Shown one piece after another: positions 30,235-42,768 of a DNA stretch of 64,000 nt. The first letter of the stretch is position 1, and the number at the start of each line of letters is the position of its first letter. The stretch spans positions 12,054,071 through 12,118,070 of the forward strand of contig CM033118.1 of the NCBI GenBank assembly GCA_019321725.1, given 5' to 3'. The stretch comes from Paulownia fortunei (lineage: Eukaryota; Streptophyta; Magnoliopsida; Lamiales; Paulowniaceae). The position numbers were made by a program, and so were the translations under genes. The notes beneath the pieces are model-generated. The model was given only the letters and a program-made list of their open reading frames with translations. It made no database searches and had not been told where the DNA came from.

Positions 30235-30600
30235 TAGGGTTATAAATGAACTAAGCCACTCGCGAGTTATTCAGATCTCGACTCGAAAAAAAAATCGTTC
30301 AAGATCGATCGATAACTTTAACGAACCAAGCTCGAGCTCGAAAATTTTATCGAGCTAAGTTCGAGCCTGGTAGTATTTGGCTCGTTAGCTCATTAACCTA
30401 CTCGTTTATATGCTCACGAGCTCGTTTATATGCTCGCAAGCCTATTCGTGAGCTAGAGCTCAAGCTCGGCTCATTTATATACTTGCGAACTTATTCGCGA
30501 GCCTAACTTATTTGATAAGTTCACATACATGTTCGCGAGCGGATCGTTTATAAGTTTGATAATATGAGCGGATCGTTTATAAGTTCGATAATATGCTCGA
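30235..30600. mobile_element. Candidate hAT-type transposon end with CTCG-rich subterminal repeats
   Basis: TAGGGTTATAAATGAAC at 30235 is followed by dense GAGCTCG/CTCGAG words, a pattern typical of the ends of plant hAT elements (TAGGG-like inverted repeat, subterminal CTCG repeats that bind transposase). Short tandem units occur: CTCGTTTATATGCTC twice at 30402-30440, and a 29-bp unit at 30537-30565 and 30566-30594. No matching opposite end or transposase was found, so it may be a broken or non-autonomous copy. Confidence 0.45.
30537..30594. repeat. 29-bp tandem repeat, two units
   Basis: GAGCGGATCGTTTATAAGTT-type unit at 30537-30565 and 30566-30594 with one T/C difference. Confidence 0.9.
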
Positions 30601-31081
30601 TAAAATTATAAAAATCTTAAACATAAAATTTTTCAATGGAATCGAACACAATACATTTGAAGAAAATGTGAAAACTCACAACACTGAGCGAACTATATTT
30701 TTGTATAATCAAGCATATTAAAATATTCTTTAAGGACTAACATAATCAATAAATAAAATTTAATGCAAATCATATAATGGTATATTTAGAATAATTAATT
30801 GAAAAATTATAACTAAGATAATCATAAAATAAGAATACAAATTTAGAATAATTAATAAAATTAGGCTAATCAAATGAAACTAACTCTTATTATGATTTAT
30901 GAAACATCTAGACTATGACATACTTGAAATTAATAAATTTTGTACATTTAAAAATTTTAAAAATAAGAATATAAATAGAGAATAATAAATTTACTTTAAT
31001 CAATGCAAATCTTATAATGGTATATTTAGAATAATTAATTAACTAATCACACCATTAATCTTGTGACCTTACATACTCCCC
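30601..31081. other. AT-rich stretch with a 39-bp direct repeat
   Basis: 30762-30800 and 31002-31040 are the same 39 bp (AATGCAAATC, then TATAATGGTATATTTAGAAT) with one mismatch, 240 bp apart. The intervening sequence is partly similar as well (AAATAAGAAT near 30830 and 30963). Probably interior of the hAT-like element or an older repeat. Confidence 0.6.
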
Positions 31082-31272
31082 ATGATGTCTATTGATTCCC
31101 CTATGTACTACACTATTAATCTTGTGGCATTTCAATTGTAATCGTAAGTCTACAAATAGAGGATGTAATATTGTACAAAATTATAAAGCGTACAAGAGAA
31201 AACTATTATCCTCTCTACTTTTTTATTCTTTTACTTCTTTTATTTTTTAATAATTTTTTTTATTTCACAACA
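31082..31272 (+). repeat. Short LTR of the Ale-like copia
   Basis: Candidate boundaries TGATGTCTATTG to TTTCACAACA, with a TATA-like CTACAAATAGAGG (about 31151) and CCTCTCTACTTTTT before the end. The sequence after it, TGTTATCTGCATGA, resembles the TATCAGCACGA-type primer site of this lineage. About 190 bp is a normal size for such LTRs. The second LTR would lie inside or beyond the gap. Confidence 0.55.
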
Positions 31273-31959
31273 TGTTATCTGCATGATTGTTTAGTCATTA
31301 ATCACTAGTCTCTTTGTGATTGTGCAATGGGAGAAGACACTTATCCCACCATTATGAGTAAACAAGGGTCTATCTTAGAGATACGATCAACTGTTAGAAC
31401 TTGCCCACAGGGAGACAATCATGCTTTACAATAAGACAATGTTAATGACTTTCTATTCATCCAGTTTCTATATACTTTTAATTTTCATGTGGTTTGAAAT
31501 ATTATTTCATGTTTTATATTGGTATTATTGATTTTCTGGCTAACATGTTTTGAGATGTTTTGATTGATTTATATTTTTTAAACACAAATCACACAAATTT
31601 TCACAAAAAATCTAAAGCCATGAATTGTGATTCATAGCCAATGATGTTTATGATTAGTCTAACTTATGGATTTTGTATTTTTCATGATAAATTCTTGAGG
31701 TTATTAAAGTGAAGGCTTATTTGTAAAAGGACACAATGATTCACATTTTCTAGGAGCATCGAGCATTGAAAGAAATTAGTATGAGTTCTTGGTTGCTACT
31801 TAACTACAAGTAGATGAAGTATGCTTTACTACAAATTTGTTAGTTTCTTATTATAGAGTATAATTTATATAATATGATAAACTTTAAAACCTCATAAATT
31901 GTATATTTTTTGTTAGTATTGTAATATGGAAAAATGACAATTTGTTTTTCATATTTTAA

Positions 31960-32215
31960 TGGTATTATGTGAAGAAAAATACATCGAAGAAGACATATTA
32001 GAAGAAAACATGTTCATGCCTCGAATGTGGTCTTACAGCAACAATATCAAGAGCGAAATTTTAGGGAATATTTTGAATTAACCACATGTCTTCTTGTAGC
32101 CAAGCAAAAGAATTAGCCCTTCGATAAAAAACCATGAAGTGAATACAATATCATTTCATTTTACAGCAATCCCTGAAGTGAATATTGTACCATTTGGTTG
32201 AACTTTATCAGCCTT
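31960..32215 (+). pseudogene. Ale-like copia gag remnant
   Basis: Interrupted text such as LCEEKYIEEDILEEN, then MPRMWSYSNNIKSEI in shifted frames, and PEVN near 32175, follows the order of the Ale gag C-terminal half. Many stops and shifts. Recognised from residual wording only. Confidence 0.5.
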
Positions 32216-33049
32216 CCCAAAAAGAAAATGGAAAAAACATAGAAGCAGAACTTGGCATATTATGACTGCAAATCATATATGAGTATTTGGATGTTATAAA
32301 CTTCTTTGAACAATTTGATGGAACCAATAATTCTTTTTAATGACAAGATTTAATTTTATTTTAGATTATCAGTACGTTCAATTTGATTGTATCTTAACTA
32401 TTTACTAACTTTGATTTTGTTAAAATATAAAGCATAACATCTTAGCGAGATATAAATTTTTTAATTGTTGAGCTAGACGGGAAAGGAAATTAATTTTAAC
32501 CCAATTTTCCTATGAGATTATTAAATTAAAATATTGGGTAACTCTACTGCCATTTTATGCATTAAAGGTTGTTATAAATTCATTGATTAATTGTTATCAT
32601 TTGGAAGTTACATTTTTATGCTTATAAACATCTTTAATTTATTGTTTTCCTCAAAAGGACAAAGAATGAAATGGTTACTCTTCATATTTTGCAAGGTTAA
32701 AGAAATGCATCATTTATATATTGATGACTAGTAACCTACAACTGTTATCTGACTATTGAAATGTTTTCAAGTAGTAATGAGCAATGCCCATAATATATAA
32801 AGCAATCTTTCTATATTCAAGTTTTATATAAATGCTTTAGACTTTTCAACTAGGGGCATAATATGTTTGTTAGCTTTTATAGAAAATTAAGATTTAAAAG
32901 CCTTTTCAACAAACTTTGAGTTAAGTTTGTGTAACTTTGAAAAATGAGATTATTTTGTTATCATCATCTTTGTATGCAATTTGATGGCTTATCATTGTGT
33001 TTTAATGAGACTGAAAATTTATTTTATTGATTAAGTTTCCAAAAAAATA
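32216..33049. other. Unrecognised interior of the Ale-like copia
   Basis: AT-rich sequence with no open frame and no domain visible. Protease and integrase should lie here but are deleted or decayed beyond recognition. Confidence 0.4.
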
Positions 33050-34022
33050 TATTTAATTAAAATTACAAAAGTTTTTATATGGATTGAAACAATCTGGATG
33101 CATATGATATAAACATCTCAGGGACTATTTGTTAAATGAAGGTTATTAAAATGATCATATTTGTCCATACGTTCTTATAAAGAAATCTAATTTTGAATTT
33201 GCTATAATTATAGTATATGTTGATGACTTGAATATTATTAGAATTCTTGATGATATTCCAACTACAGTGAGTTATTTAAAGAGATTTTAAGATAAAAAGA
33301 CCTTCGGAAGATAAAGTTTTGTATCGATCTGCAAATTGAGCATTTAGCAAATAGAATTCCTTATTCATCAATGTGCCTACAAAAAGAAGGTCTTAAAATG
33401 GTTTTATATGGATAACGCACTTTCATTAAGTACTCAAATGATTATTAGATCATTGGATGTGCAAAAGGACCACTTTCGAGTGTAAGAAGATAACGAAAAC
33501 TCTAAGGTCTTGAAGTACCATATCTTAGTGCAATAGGTGCACTAATGTATCTTGCTAATAATACACGATCTAATATAATATTTTCAATAAATTTGTCAGC
33601 AACTTCACCTACACAGAGACATTGGAATGGAATCAAGCATATATTTCATTATTTTCAAGGAATAAGTGATATGAGATTATTCTATTCAGATAAATCTATG
33701 TCAAACTGATTAATACAAGTTATTTATCTGATCCACACAAATGTTGATCTCAGATAGGTTATTTATTCACATGTGGTGGTACTGTTATATCATGACATTC
33801 AACAAAGTAAACTACGATATCTACTTCTTCAAACCATGCCAAAATTCTTGCAATCTATGAGACAAGAATGTGGGAAATTGGGGTCGATGATTCAATATAT
33901 TCATGAAACATTTGATTTATCACATATGACAATAGCCCTAACAATACTATATGAAGATAATGTTGCATGCATAGCTTAGCTTAAAGGAGGATATATTAAA
34001 GAAAATGGAACTAAACATATCT
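33050..34022 (+). pseudogene. Ale-like copia RT and RNase H remnant
   Basis: RT: KFLYGLKQSGC at about 33065, then FAIIIVYVDDLNII with an intact YVDD box. RNase H: the open frame 33773-33979 contains MRQECGKLGSMIQYIHETFD and TILYEDNVACIA, where the RNase H Asp is in YEDN. A TAG at 33977-33979 precedes LKGGYIKENGTKHI, which runs into the gap. Numerous stops elsewhere. Confidence 0.78.
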
Positions 34023-34122
34023 NNNNNNNNNNNNNNNNNNNNNNNNNNNNNNNNNNNNNNNNNNNNNNNNNNNNNNNNNNNNNNNNNNNNNNNNNNNNNN
34101 NNNNNNNNNNNNNNNNNNNNNN
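34023..34122. other. Assembly gap, exactly 100 N
   Basis: One hundred N, the conventional placeholder for a gap of unknown length. It interrupts the Ale-like copia RNase H on the left and a gypsy LTR on the right, so sequence is missing and the order of the two contigs is not proven. Confidence 0.99.
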
Positions 34123-35500
34123 GTGAAAAGACCAATCTCTTTGGAAGATAGGATGTGTTAAAGGCCTAACATAATCAAATCATGTACCATTTAATATCAT
34201 TTTTATAAATCATTTAGTCTATTCTAGTTAAAGTTCATATACACTTTTCAATCTTTTGTAAATAATTCCATATTAATTACATAACCTTAAAAACAATGCA
34301 TACTCCATATTTTACTACTAATTCAAGACATTAAACATTAGGGCAACCATTAAATAACTAATAATTCAAACATAATTATTAGGTAAGCCCCTAAAACATG
34401 AACACAATTCGAATTAAAATTACGTAAACTTGATTCTAACTTAAATTGATTCTAACCTTCAATTAAGCAAACTAATTGCTAATGTTCACAATCATTTGTA
34501 GGCACCTTCAAACACAATATAAACATTATAAAATCAATATAAACAAGTAAATTAAACAATTTCACAAGACTATCAATTTTGCTAAAAACTAGCTTAATTA
34601 ACTTGGTTTTGGCTTCAAGTGTAACTTACTTAAGTTTTCAATCATACAAAAACATACTAAAACATGTAACCATCAAAGATACTACAAATTCATCATAAGA
34701 AACATTGAAAAAGAATATACCTTGATTAAGTTGGAATTAAGCTTTAAAATCAATGGTTTTCAAGCTTAAAAAGGGTGAGACTTGTTCTAGTTTGTGTTCT
34801 ATGAATTCCTATGGATTGAATTCAATTTTTGTGAGTATGAGAGTGTAGAAATTTGGGATAAACTTAGGAGAATAAAGGCTGATAGTTTTTTAGGTGCTTC
34901 CACAAGAAATGTGGATGAAAATGATTTCTTTGACCTTTCAAAGAGAGGTAAGTGGAGGGTGATGATTGGTTGCATCATGCTCGGTGTCTTTTCATACCCA
35001 AATCCACGTTCATGGGCTAAGGAGATGACAAAAATTGATGCTTTGGTGTTATAATCAAGTGCAATGCGGTTTAGAATGGTTTTATGCAACCTAGTCAACC
35101 AACCAATCAAATTGCACCATTTTGCATACTTTTAGTTATTAGCCAAATGTAACATATTTCAAGTAAATATTTAGGCAATTAATCACTTTAGCATATAACT
35201 AGTATGGAACAATACAAATAATTCATTTCATGGCCATTCAACACATCAATCTTCCTTAACCGAGATACCGAGCTTTTCACTGCAAAAAGGCACTTAAGGA
35301 ATATATTAAATCAAGAAATAAAAGTTTGATCTCATATTTCATGTACTAATGCATGTTAAAGCATAACTAGAGCATATAATAACAATTATTCAAGTTTGTG
35401 CAATCATGCTATTTGTATGCCATAATTCAATAATACACAGTGATTAGATGCATATTCATGCAAGATGCTTATTATTGGCTATGTAGGATAGAATTGGGCA
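34123..35500 (-). repeat. LTR of the gypsy chromovirus remnant
   Basis: On the minus strand the LTR starts TGCCCAATTCTATCC (35500), directly after the purine-rich AAGGAAGGATGG at the end of the integrase frame. It continues at least 1,378 bp to the gap. Near 34730 (minus) it has the AAGCTTAATTCCAACTTAAT and CAAGGTATATTC text usual around the LTR transcript start/splice donor. Open frames of 86 and 103 codons on opposite strands at 34794-35110 overlap each other and carry no motif; I treat them as chance. Confidence 0.72.
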
Positions 35501-35866
35501 TTACCATCCTTCCTTATAAAAATTTCATCCTCGAAATTTGACGTACCAAATAATTCTGGATACTTGCTCTGCATTTCTTCTCTTCTTTCCCGCATGGCCT
35601 CTTCTATAGAATAATTCCTCCACAATACTTTAATAAGTCGAATCTTTTTTGTTCTCAACTCTTTTTCCTTCTGATCTAAAATTTGCACTGGTTTCTCTTC
35701 ATAAGCTAAATAAGGAGTCAATTCCAACGGTTCATAACTCAACACATGAGAAGGGTTTGAAATGTACTTTCTCAACATAGAAACATGAAAAACATTGTGA
35801 ACACTAGATAATGATGGAGGTAAGCCCACTCTATAAGCTTTATCACCAACTCTTTCGAGAATCTAG
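35479..35866 (-). pseudogene. Gypsy integrase C-terminal and chromodomain-like end
   Basis: The frame 35479-35829 (minus) starts in GLPPSLSSVHNVFHVSMLRK, the conserved integrase C-terminal text. It continues through PSHVLSYEPLEL and ends in VLWRNYSIEEAMRERREEMQ, the chromodomain region used by chromoviruses to target heterochromatin. Between this and the core (35867-35933) lie a nonsense codon (antisense of 35863-35865) and a frameshift. The final residues run into the LTR. This part is seen only here, as copy 1 begins just inside it. Confidence 0.88.
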
Positions 35867-35933
35867 AATGGGTCGACATACCTTGGGCTGAGTTTTCGTT
35901 TCTTTCCAAATCTCATAACACCTTTCATGGGAG

Positions 35934-36677
35934 CTACTTTAAGAACACATGATCCCCAATGGCAAACTCTAAATCTTTTCTTTGTTTATCTGCATAATTT
36001 TTCTGTCTACTCTGCGCAATCTCCATTCTCTCTCGTATCTTCTCCACTACCTTAGCAGTATGTTGAACTATTTTTGGACCAAGCAGGCTTCGTTCTCCAA
36101 CTTCATTCCAATGAATTGGAGATCTACATTTCCTTCCATACAATGCTTCATAAGGCACCATTCCAATTATTGATTGGTAGTTATTATTATAAGTAAACTC
36201 CACTAATGGAAGCTTTGCATCGCAACTCCCTTGAAAATCTAGCACACAAGCTCTTAACATATCCTCTAATATCTGAATAACCCTTTTTGATTGCCCATCA
36301 CTTTGTGGATGAAATGTTGTACTGAATGCAAGTTTCATTCCCATGGCACTGTGTAAGCTCTTCCAAAATATAGATGTAAACTTAGGATCTCTGTCAAACA
36401 CTATTGAAACTGGCACCCCATGTAACTTGACTATCTCTTTAATATATTGTTGAGCATACTGGTCCATATTGTATGTAGATTTTACTGGAAGAAAATAGGC
36501 TGATTTAGTTAATCTATCAACAATCACCCATATGGAATTATACCCCTTTTGGGTTCTAGGTAATCCAAGCACAAAGTCCATTGTAATTTGCTCCCATTTC
36601 CACTCTGGAATCAACAAAGGCTTCAACAACCCTAATGGTCTTTGATGTTCAATCTTAACTTGTGACAAGTTAGACAT
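35934..36677 (-). pseudogene. Gypsy integrase core, copy 2
   Basis: Identical to 68-811, including Lys instead of the catalytic Glu (codon 36285-36287). Confidence 0.9.
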
Positions 36678-37442
36678 TAAGCCATAAATTTTGCAATATC
36701 TCTCTTCATTTTAGGCCACCAATAATGTTGTTGTAACTCCTTATACATTTTTATGCTACCTGGGTGTACTGAGTAAGGAGTAGTATGAGCTTCTACTAAA
36801 ATATCTCCTTTCACGGCCTTGTCAAACGGCACACATAGTCTCCCTTTATATCGAATAATCCCATCATCAATAATAGAGAAGTCTAGCCTCTTTCTAGTCT
36901 CAATCATTTTTTTCAATCTACACAAATGCGTGTCTACCTTTTGACCTTCTCTAATTCTATCTTGAAGTTCAGGTCTCAACACTAAGGCTGACAACAAACA
37001 CTTTTTCCCTTTAGGTACAATTTCAAACTCTAATCTCTGCAAATCCAGTAATATTGACTTTTGTATAACAAATAGAGAAGACGTGGATTTTCTGCTCAAT
37101 GCATCTGCAACCACATTCGCTTTACCAGGATGATAGTTGATCACACAATCATAATACTTCACAAGTTCTAACCATCTTCTTTGTCTCATATTCAACTCTT
37201 TTTGGGTAAAGAAGTACTTCAAACTCTTATGATCTGTGTATATCTCACACTTCTCACCATACAAATAATGTCTCCAAATTTTCAAGGCAAAAAACCACAG
37301 CAGCAAGTTCCAAATCATGGGTTGGATAATTCTTTGCATATTCCTTCAATTGCCTTGAAGCATAGGCAATAACCTTCCCATTGTGCATCAAAATAGCACC
37401 CAAACCATTTTTTGAAGCGTCGCTATACACCACATCCACCAA
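36677..37442 (-). pseudogene. Gypsy RNase H and integrase zinc-binding domain, copy 2
   Basis: Identical to 811-1576, with the same frameshift between the two RNase H halves (about 37291). Confidence 0.88.
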
Positions 37443-37455
37443 TTCCTATTGGAAT

Positions 37456-38292
37456 GGTAAGAACAAGAGTTGTAGTTAATTTATGTTTCAGTTCTTGAAA
37501 ACTTATTTCACAAGCATCGGTCCACAAGAACTTCACATTCTTTCTTGTCAACATTGGAGTTGCTATCTTTGAAAACCCCTAAACAAATCGTCGATAGTAC
37601 CCTGTTAATCCCAAGAAACTCCTTACTTTTGATACATTTGTTGGTGTTGGCCACTTAATGATAGCTTCTACCTTACCCGGATTAACAGAAATACCATCCT
37701 TAGATACTACATGACCTAGGAATACCACTTGTTCAAGCCAAAACTCACACTTCTTGAAATTAGCATACAACTATTTTTCTTTAATAACTTGCAGCCCAAT
37801 CTTCAAATGTTCTTTGTGCTCTTCTTTATCATGTGAATAAATTAGGATGTCAATAATAAACAGAATCACAAATTTATCAAGATATTACTTGAACACCCTA
37901 TTCATTAGATCCATAAAAGCTGCAGGGGCATTGGTTAAACCAAAAGGCATCACTAGAAATTCATAATGTCCATACCTTGTTCAGAATGCAGTCTTTGGTA
38001 TGTCTTCTTCCTTTATCTTCAATTGATGATACCTAGAGCGCCAATCAATCTTAGAAAATACAGATGCTCTTTGCAATTGATCAAAAAAATCATCTATTCT
38101 TGGGAGTGGATACTTATTCTTAACTGTTATTTTATTCAACTCTCTATAATCAATGCACAACCGCAATGTAACATCCTTCTTTTTCACGAACAACACAGGT
38201 GCTCCTCAAGGAGAATAACTAGGGCGAATAAAACCATTATCAAGCAATTCTTGCAGTTGAACTTTTAACTCTTTCAATTCTGTTGGTGCCAT
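37456..38292 (-). pseudogene. Gypsy reverse transcriptase, copy 2
   Basis: Identical to 1590-2426, with the altered FIID active-site text at 37849-37860 and the same upstream stop (37885-37887). Confidence 0.88.
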
Positions 38293-38819
38293 TCAGTATG
38301 GTGCTTTAGAAATAGGAGTTGTTCCTGGCATAACATCAATCACAAATTCAATCTCTCGATTCGGTGGTAGTCTCGGTAAATCATCTGGAAGTACCTCAAG
38401 AAATTCTTGAACCACATCTACATTTTCTGGCTTCAATTGTGCTTCAACTGAGGTGTCCAGAACACTTGCCAAATATCCAACACAACCTTTATTCAACATC
38501 TTTTGAGATTTCAAAGCAGATATAATTGGTAAGAACCATGAGAATGAGATACCATTAAACATAAATTGTTCTTCCCCAGGTGGCTGAAAAATCACAATCT
38601 TCTTGTTACAATCAATTGTTGCATGATATTTGGTAAGCCAATCCATACCTAGAATAACCTCAAAATTTGGCATCGGTAAAACAACAAGATCTACATAGAG
38701 AGTCCTATCACTAATCTGAATAGAACAAGCCCTTAACATTTGGTTGGAATCCATTTCTTCCCCGGATGGAACAATCACACTGTACCTTACCTTATTTGGT
38801 TGGAATCCATTTCTTCCCC
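38293..38819 (-). pseudogene. Gypsy protease region, copy 2
   Basis: Identical to 2427-2953. Truncated by the copia junction, with the 26-bp direct repeat at 38738-38763 and 38794-38819. Confidence 0.85.
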
Positions 38820-38820
38820 A

Positions 38821-40775
38821 TATGGGGGTGTGCTGCTTATGTGAAGCAGCTAGTGGGAGATAAGTTGGATATGAGATCCAGCTTATGCAAGTTTGTGGGG
38901 TATCCAAAGGAGTCTATTGGATACTATTTCTATGATGCCACGGAACAAAGGGTGTTTGTTTCGAGGAATGCTACCTTCCTTGAAAAAGAATTTCTTTCAG
39001 ATGGAACTGACAATGTCGTAGAACTTGAAGAGGTTCAAGAACCACAGAACACCCCAACTGATGCAGTAAATGGTACACCAGCTGATGCTGGACCCTCTAA
39101 GGCACAATCTCTTCGAAGATCTGAAAGGGTCTCAAGGGTACCTAAGAGGTACAACTTGTTGTTAGAGAACAAAGAAAAGGGACTCCCCTTAGATAATGAT
39201 CTAAGAAGCTATGGAGATGCGATGTCTGACATCGACTGGAAGAAGTGGCAAGAAGCTATGCAGTCCGAAATGGACTCTATGTACTCCAACAAGGTATGGA
39301 CTTTGATGGACCCACCACAGGGAATTGTTCCCATTGGCTGCAAATGGATCTACAAGCGGAAGCTTGGAGTAGATGGAGAGGTAGCAACCTATAAGGCACG
39401 ATTGGTAGCAAAAGGTTATACTCAGAAGCAAGGAATTGATTATGAGGAATCTTTTTCACCAGTAGCGATGCTTAAATCTATACGGATACTGTTAGCCATA
39501 TCTGCATATTATGACTATGAGATATGGCAAATGGATATGAAGACCGCTTTCCTTAATGGAAACATTAAGGAAGAGATCTATATAAAGCAGCCAGAAGGCT
39601 TCATATCCAGCGGGAGCGAGCAAAAGGTTTGCAAGCTCTAAAGATCCATTTATGGACTCAAACAAGCTTCGAGGAGTTGGAACATCCGATTCGATGAAAC
39701 GATCAAAACGTTTGACTTTCATAACAATCTGAATGAACCATGTGTCTACAAGAAGGTTAGTGGGAGTGCAGTTACATTTGTTGTGCTCTACGTTGATGAC
39801 ATCCTACTCATTAGGAATGATGTAGGGATGTTGCAATCAACGAGGATTTGGTTATCTAATCAGTTTTCCATGAAGGACTTAGGAGATGCATCTTTTATCC
39901 TAGGGATAAAGATCTATAGAGATAGATCCAGAAGGATGATCGGACTATCCCAGTCCATGTACATAGACAAAGTGCTAAAAAGGTTTAGCATGGAGGAATC
40001 CAAGAGAGGATTCTTGCCTATGAGTCATGGGGTTTAACTCTCTAAAGTTATGTCTCCTAAGACACCTGAAGAGAGAGAAAGGATGGCTCGCATACCTTAT
40101 GCTTCTGCAATATGGAGCATAATGTATGCAATGTTATGTACAAGACCTGATATAGCACATGCTCTGAGTGTCACGAGCAGATATCAGTTAAATCCAGGGG
40201 AAGAACACTGGAAAGCCGTTAAGATGATCCTCAAGTACTTGAGAAGGACTAAGGATATCTTTCTGGTATACGGCAATGGAGAACTAAAACTAGAGGGATA
40301 TACAGACTCTAGTTTTCAGTCCAATATAGATGATTCAAAGTCCATATCCGGATACATATTCACCTTGAATGGTGGTGCGGTCAGTTGGAAGAGTTCCAAG
40401 CAAGAGACGACTGCAGACTCTACCACCGAAGCTGAATATATTGCTGCATCAGATACAGCAAAAGAAGCTATTTGGATTAGAAATTTCATCCAAGGGTTGG
40501 ATGTAATTCCATCCATTATTGATCCAGTTATGATTTACTGTGATAATAATGGAGCTATTGCGCAAGCAAAAGAGCCAAGGTCTCATCAAAGATCCAAGCA
40601 CATAATGAGATGATATCACTTGATCAAAGAGATCATTGGTAGAGGCGATGTCATTGTAGATCGAGTTGCCTCAACAGAAAATGTAGCAAACCCACTTACT
40701 AAGCCCTTAGCACAGAAGATATTCGACGGACATCTTGAGAAGATAGGCCTTAGATACATGGGCAATTGGAGCTAG
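38821..40775 (+). pseudogene. Copia A pol, copy 2
   Basis: Same single frame with stops at 39639-39641, 40035-40037 and 40611-40613. YVDD intact at 39789-39800; RNase H catalytic residues intact. Confidence 0.92.
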
Positions 40776-40789
40776 GGCAAGTGGGAGAT

Positions 40790-42747
40790 TGTTAGAGTAG
40801 GATGCCCAACGCCCCAATTAGATTGGGTGTATTATACTCTTTTGCTTTTGTAAAGACAATCTTATTGGGAATCATATTAATAAAAAGGCATTTTCTTTAC
40901 CTTATGTCTTGTATTTTTTATTTTTGCACATTAAGTCCTTAAACCAAATTTAGCTACGGGGCATGGTCGCGCATATGATGGCGATCATGGAACATGCCTC
41001 TAAGGCTTTGGTCTTAAATAAGTTCCGAGTCGAGAGCTTTTTGAGATGGGACATCAAATAGCTCAATAAGACTCGTACATATAATGCATGCTCGTGAGAC
41101 GAGGATGTCACATTCCATTAGCATTAGCGTAGAGACGTAAGTGCATGTATGTGGGTGCTTGTTAGGGAACAAGTACACCGAATATGGCCTGCAAGAAATT
41201 CTTAGTTGGAGGCTTTGCCCGTCAAAATAAGAATTTCTGTATTGCGACGGGTGTTGCACTGGTGTGCATGGAGGTTTGTTAGTGGCCAACATAGAATTCG
41301 ACACTTGTCTTTTTAAACAAGGAAATCTCCTGTGTTTTCATAGTTCGTGATTCAAAGACCTTGGCCAAGGCAGTATGAATTGTGATTCATCAATAATCAT
41401 TGGATCTTGAATGGGATCACAGTTATTGAATCATTTAGGGTTTCGACTTATAATCCATACCTTAGATTCAATCAGGAGATTAGCTATCGAAAGGACCGTA
41501 CGTGTATGGTACTCGCAACTGAAATAGGTTTACTCGCTATTTCACCTAAGATTGTTTGCCATGATTACTTGCTAGGTGTTTTCATGGATAGTGAGGTTCT
41601 TGGAATTAAGGAGTTGATTCCAAGCGGATTAATTAATTAGAATAATTTTTATTCATAAGTTGCAAATGTTGCAAACCCACTACTAGCTTAGTAGTGAACC
41701 TAAGAGGGTCACACATCTTTATGGAAAGTAACATTTCTAATTTTAGATTTTATCCAATGGTTGGAAATTAATTAATTAATACTGATCAATTAATTATGGC
41801 TTCTATTTAATTTAATAGTTAAATTAAATTATTCAATTAAGTAATTGGATTATTTAATTAGACCTAATTTGATTAGGAAGACCAATTGGAGTAAATTAAA
41901 TTAATCAATTGAATTGATTAAATTAGGATTGAATCAATTGAATTGATTTGGGGATTTTTGAGTCCAAACCCAAAATAAATGTGGATCACTTAAGAAGCCC
42001 ACTAAAGTATGAAGAGAATAAATTAAATAAATATGATTTATTTAATTAACATATTTATAGATAAATAAATATAGTGACCAATTTTATAGGATAAAATAGG
42101 CCACTAAGATTTAATTTATGTATAAATATAATTATAGTATATATATATATATATATGATATATATCTATCTTGATATTATTTGAAGAGTTCAAATTAATA
42201 TCAACAATGTATGTAGACAATTTTGATGATTGATGTAGTCTCAAATTAGTCCACATACAATAGAAGAGTGAAAAGAGAAGAGTTCTTGGAAGATTCGGAA
42301 TCCTTCCAAGATAAGGTGTTGAAGTAGTTCAAAATAGAAAAACTTTTCAAGAGTTGGAAAAGGATTAAAATTTTCACCCCTATATATATGAGGGATGAAA
42401 ATTACATAATTCAATTCAAAAAAAAAATGAGCAAAAATATTTTGTTTAAAGTCTTCTATTTTTACTCTTCAAGAAAAGAAAAGAAAGAAAAAAAAATCAG
42501 TTTCTTGTTATTTTCTTCATATTATTCTTTCAAGAACTTAAAGAATCAATCTTTATTGTTCTTGAAAATATACTCCGCTTCTACATTAGTAAACAATTAG
42601 AAGGATACTAGCGAATCCTTTTGATTGGTGTTGCTTTCCGTATCGTGGACCTGATAGAGGGGAGACACTTAGATCCCTACGAGTTCTGATAGTCCAGGAT
42701 AAGCAATTGATTGCTTCATTCCCTACAACAACCGGAGTGCATGAAAG
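40790..42747 (+). repeat. Copia A 3' LTR, copy 2
   Basis: Identical to 4924-6881. It ends at the same partial duplication (42713-42733 and 42748-42768). Confidence 0.8.
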
Positions 42748-42768
42748 GCTTCATTCCCTACAACAACC

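Larger units (their letters stand above)
31082..34022 (+). mobile_element. Ale/Retrofit-like Ty1/copia, strongly decayed, cut by the gap
   Basis: A short LTR (31082-31272) is followed by a gag remnant (about 31960-32215), unrecognisable sequence, RT with YVDD (33225-33240) and RNase H up to the first N. Gene order (RT, RNase H at the end) and the wording near the end (TILYEDNVACIA, then LKGGYIK) point to the Ale/Retrofit copia lineage. It has far more stops than copia A and is much older. Confidence 0.75.
35867..38819 (-). mobile_element. Gypsy chromovirus pol remnant, copy 2
   Basis: Counterpart of 1-2953 with all the same lesions. Here the downstream part is visible (chromodomain end 35479-35866 and LTR 34123-35500), so this copy shows the element from its LTR to the protease truncation. 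Confidence 0.92.
38821..42747 (+). mobile_element. Copia A (3' half plus LTR), copy 2
   Basis: Counterpart of 2955-6881. Pol is at 38821-40775 and the LTR at 40790-42747 with its TATA box at 42381-42389. Confidence 0.92.

Noticed and set aside
34794..35110. Opposed open frames of 86 and 103 codons that look like a possible host gene
   Set aside because: They lie inside the gypsy LTR, overlap each other on opposite strands and show no motif.
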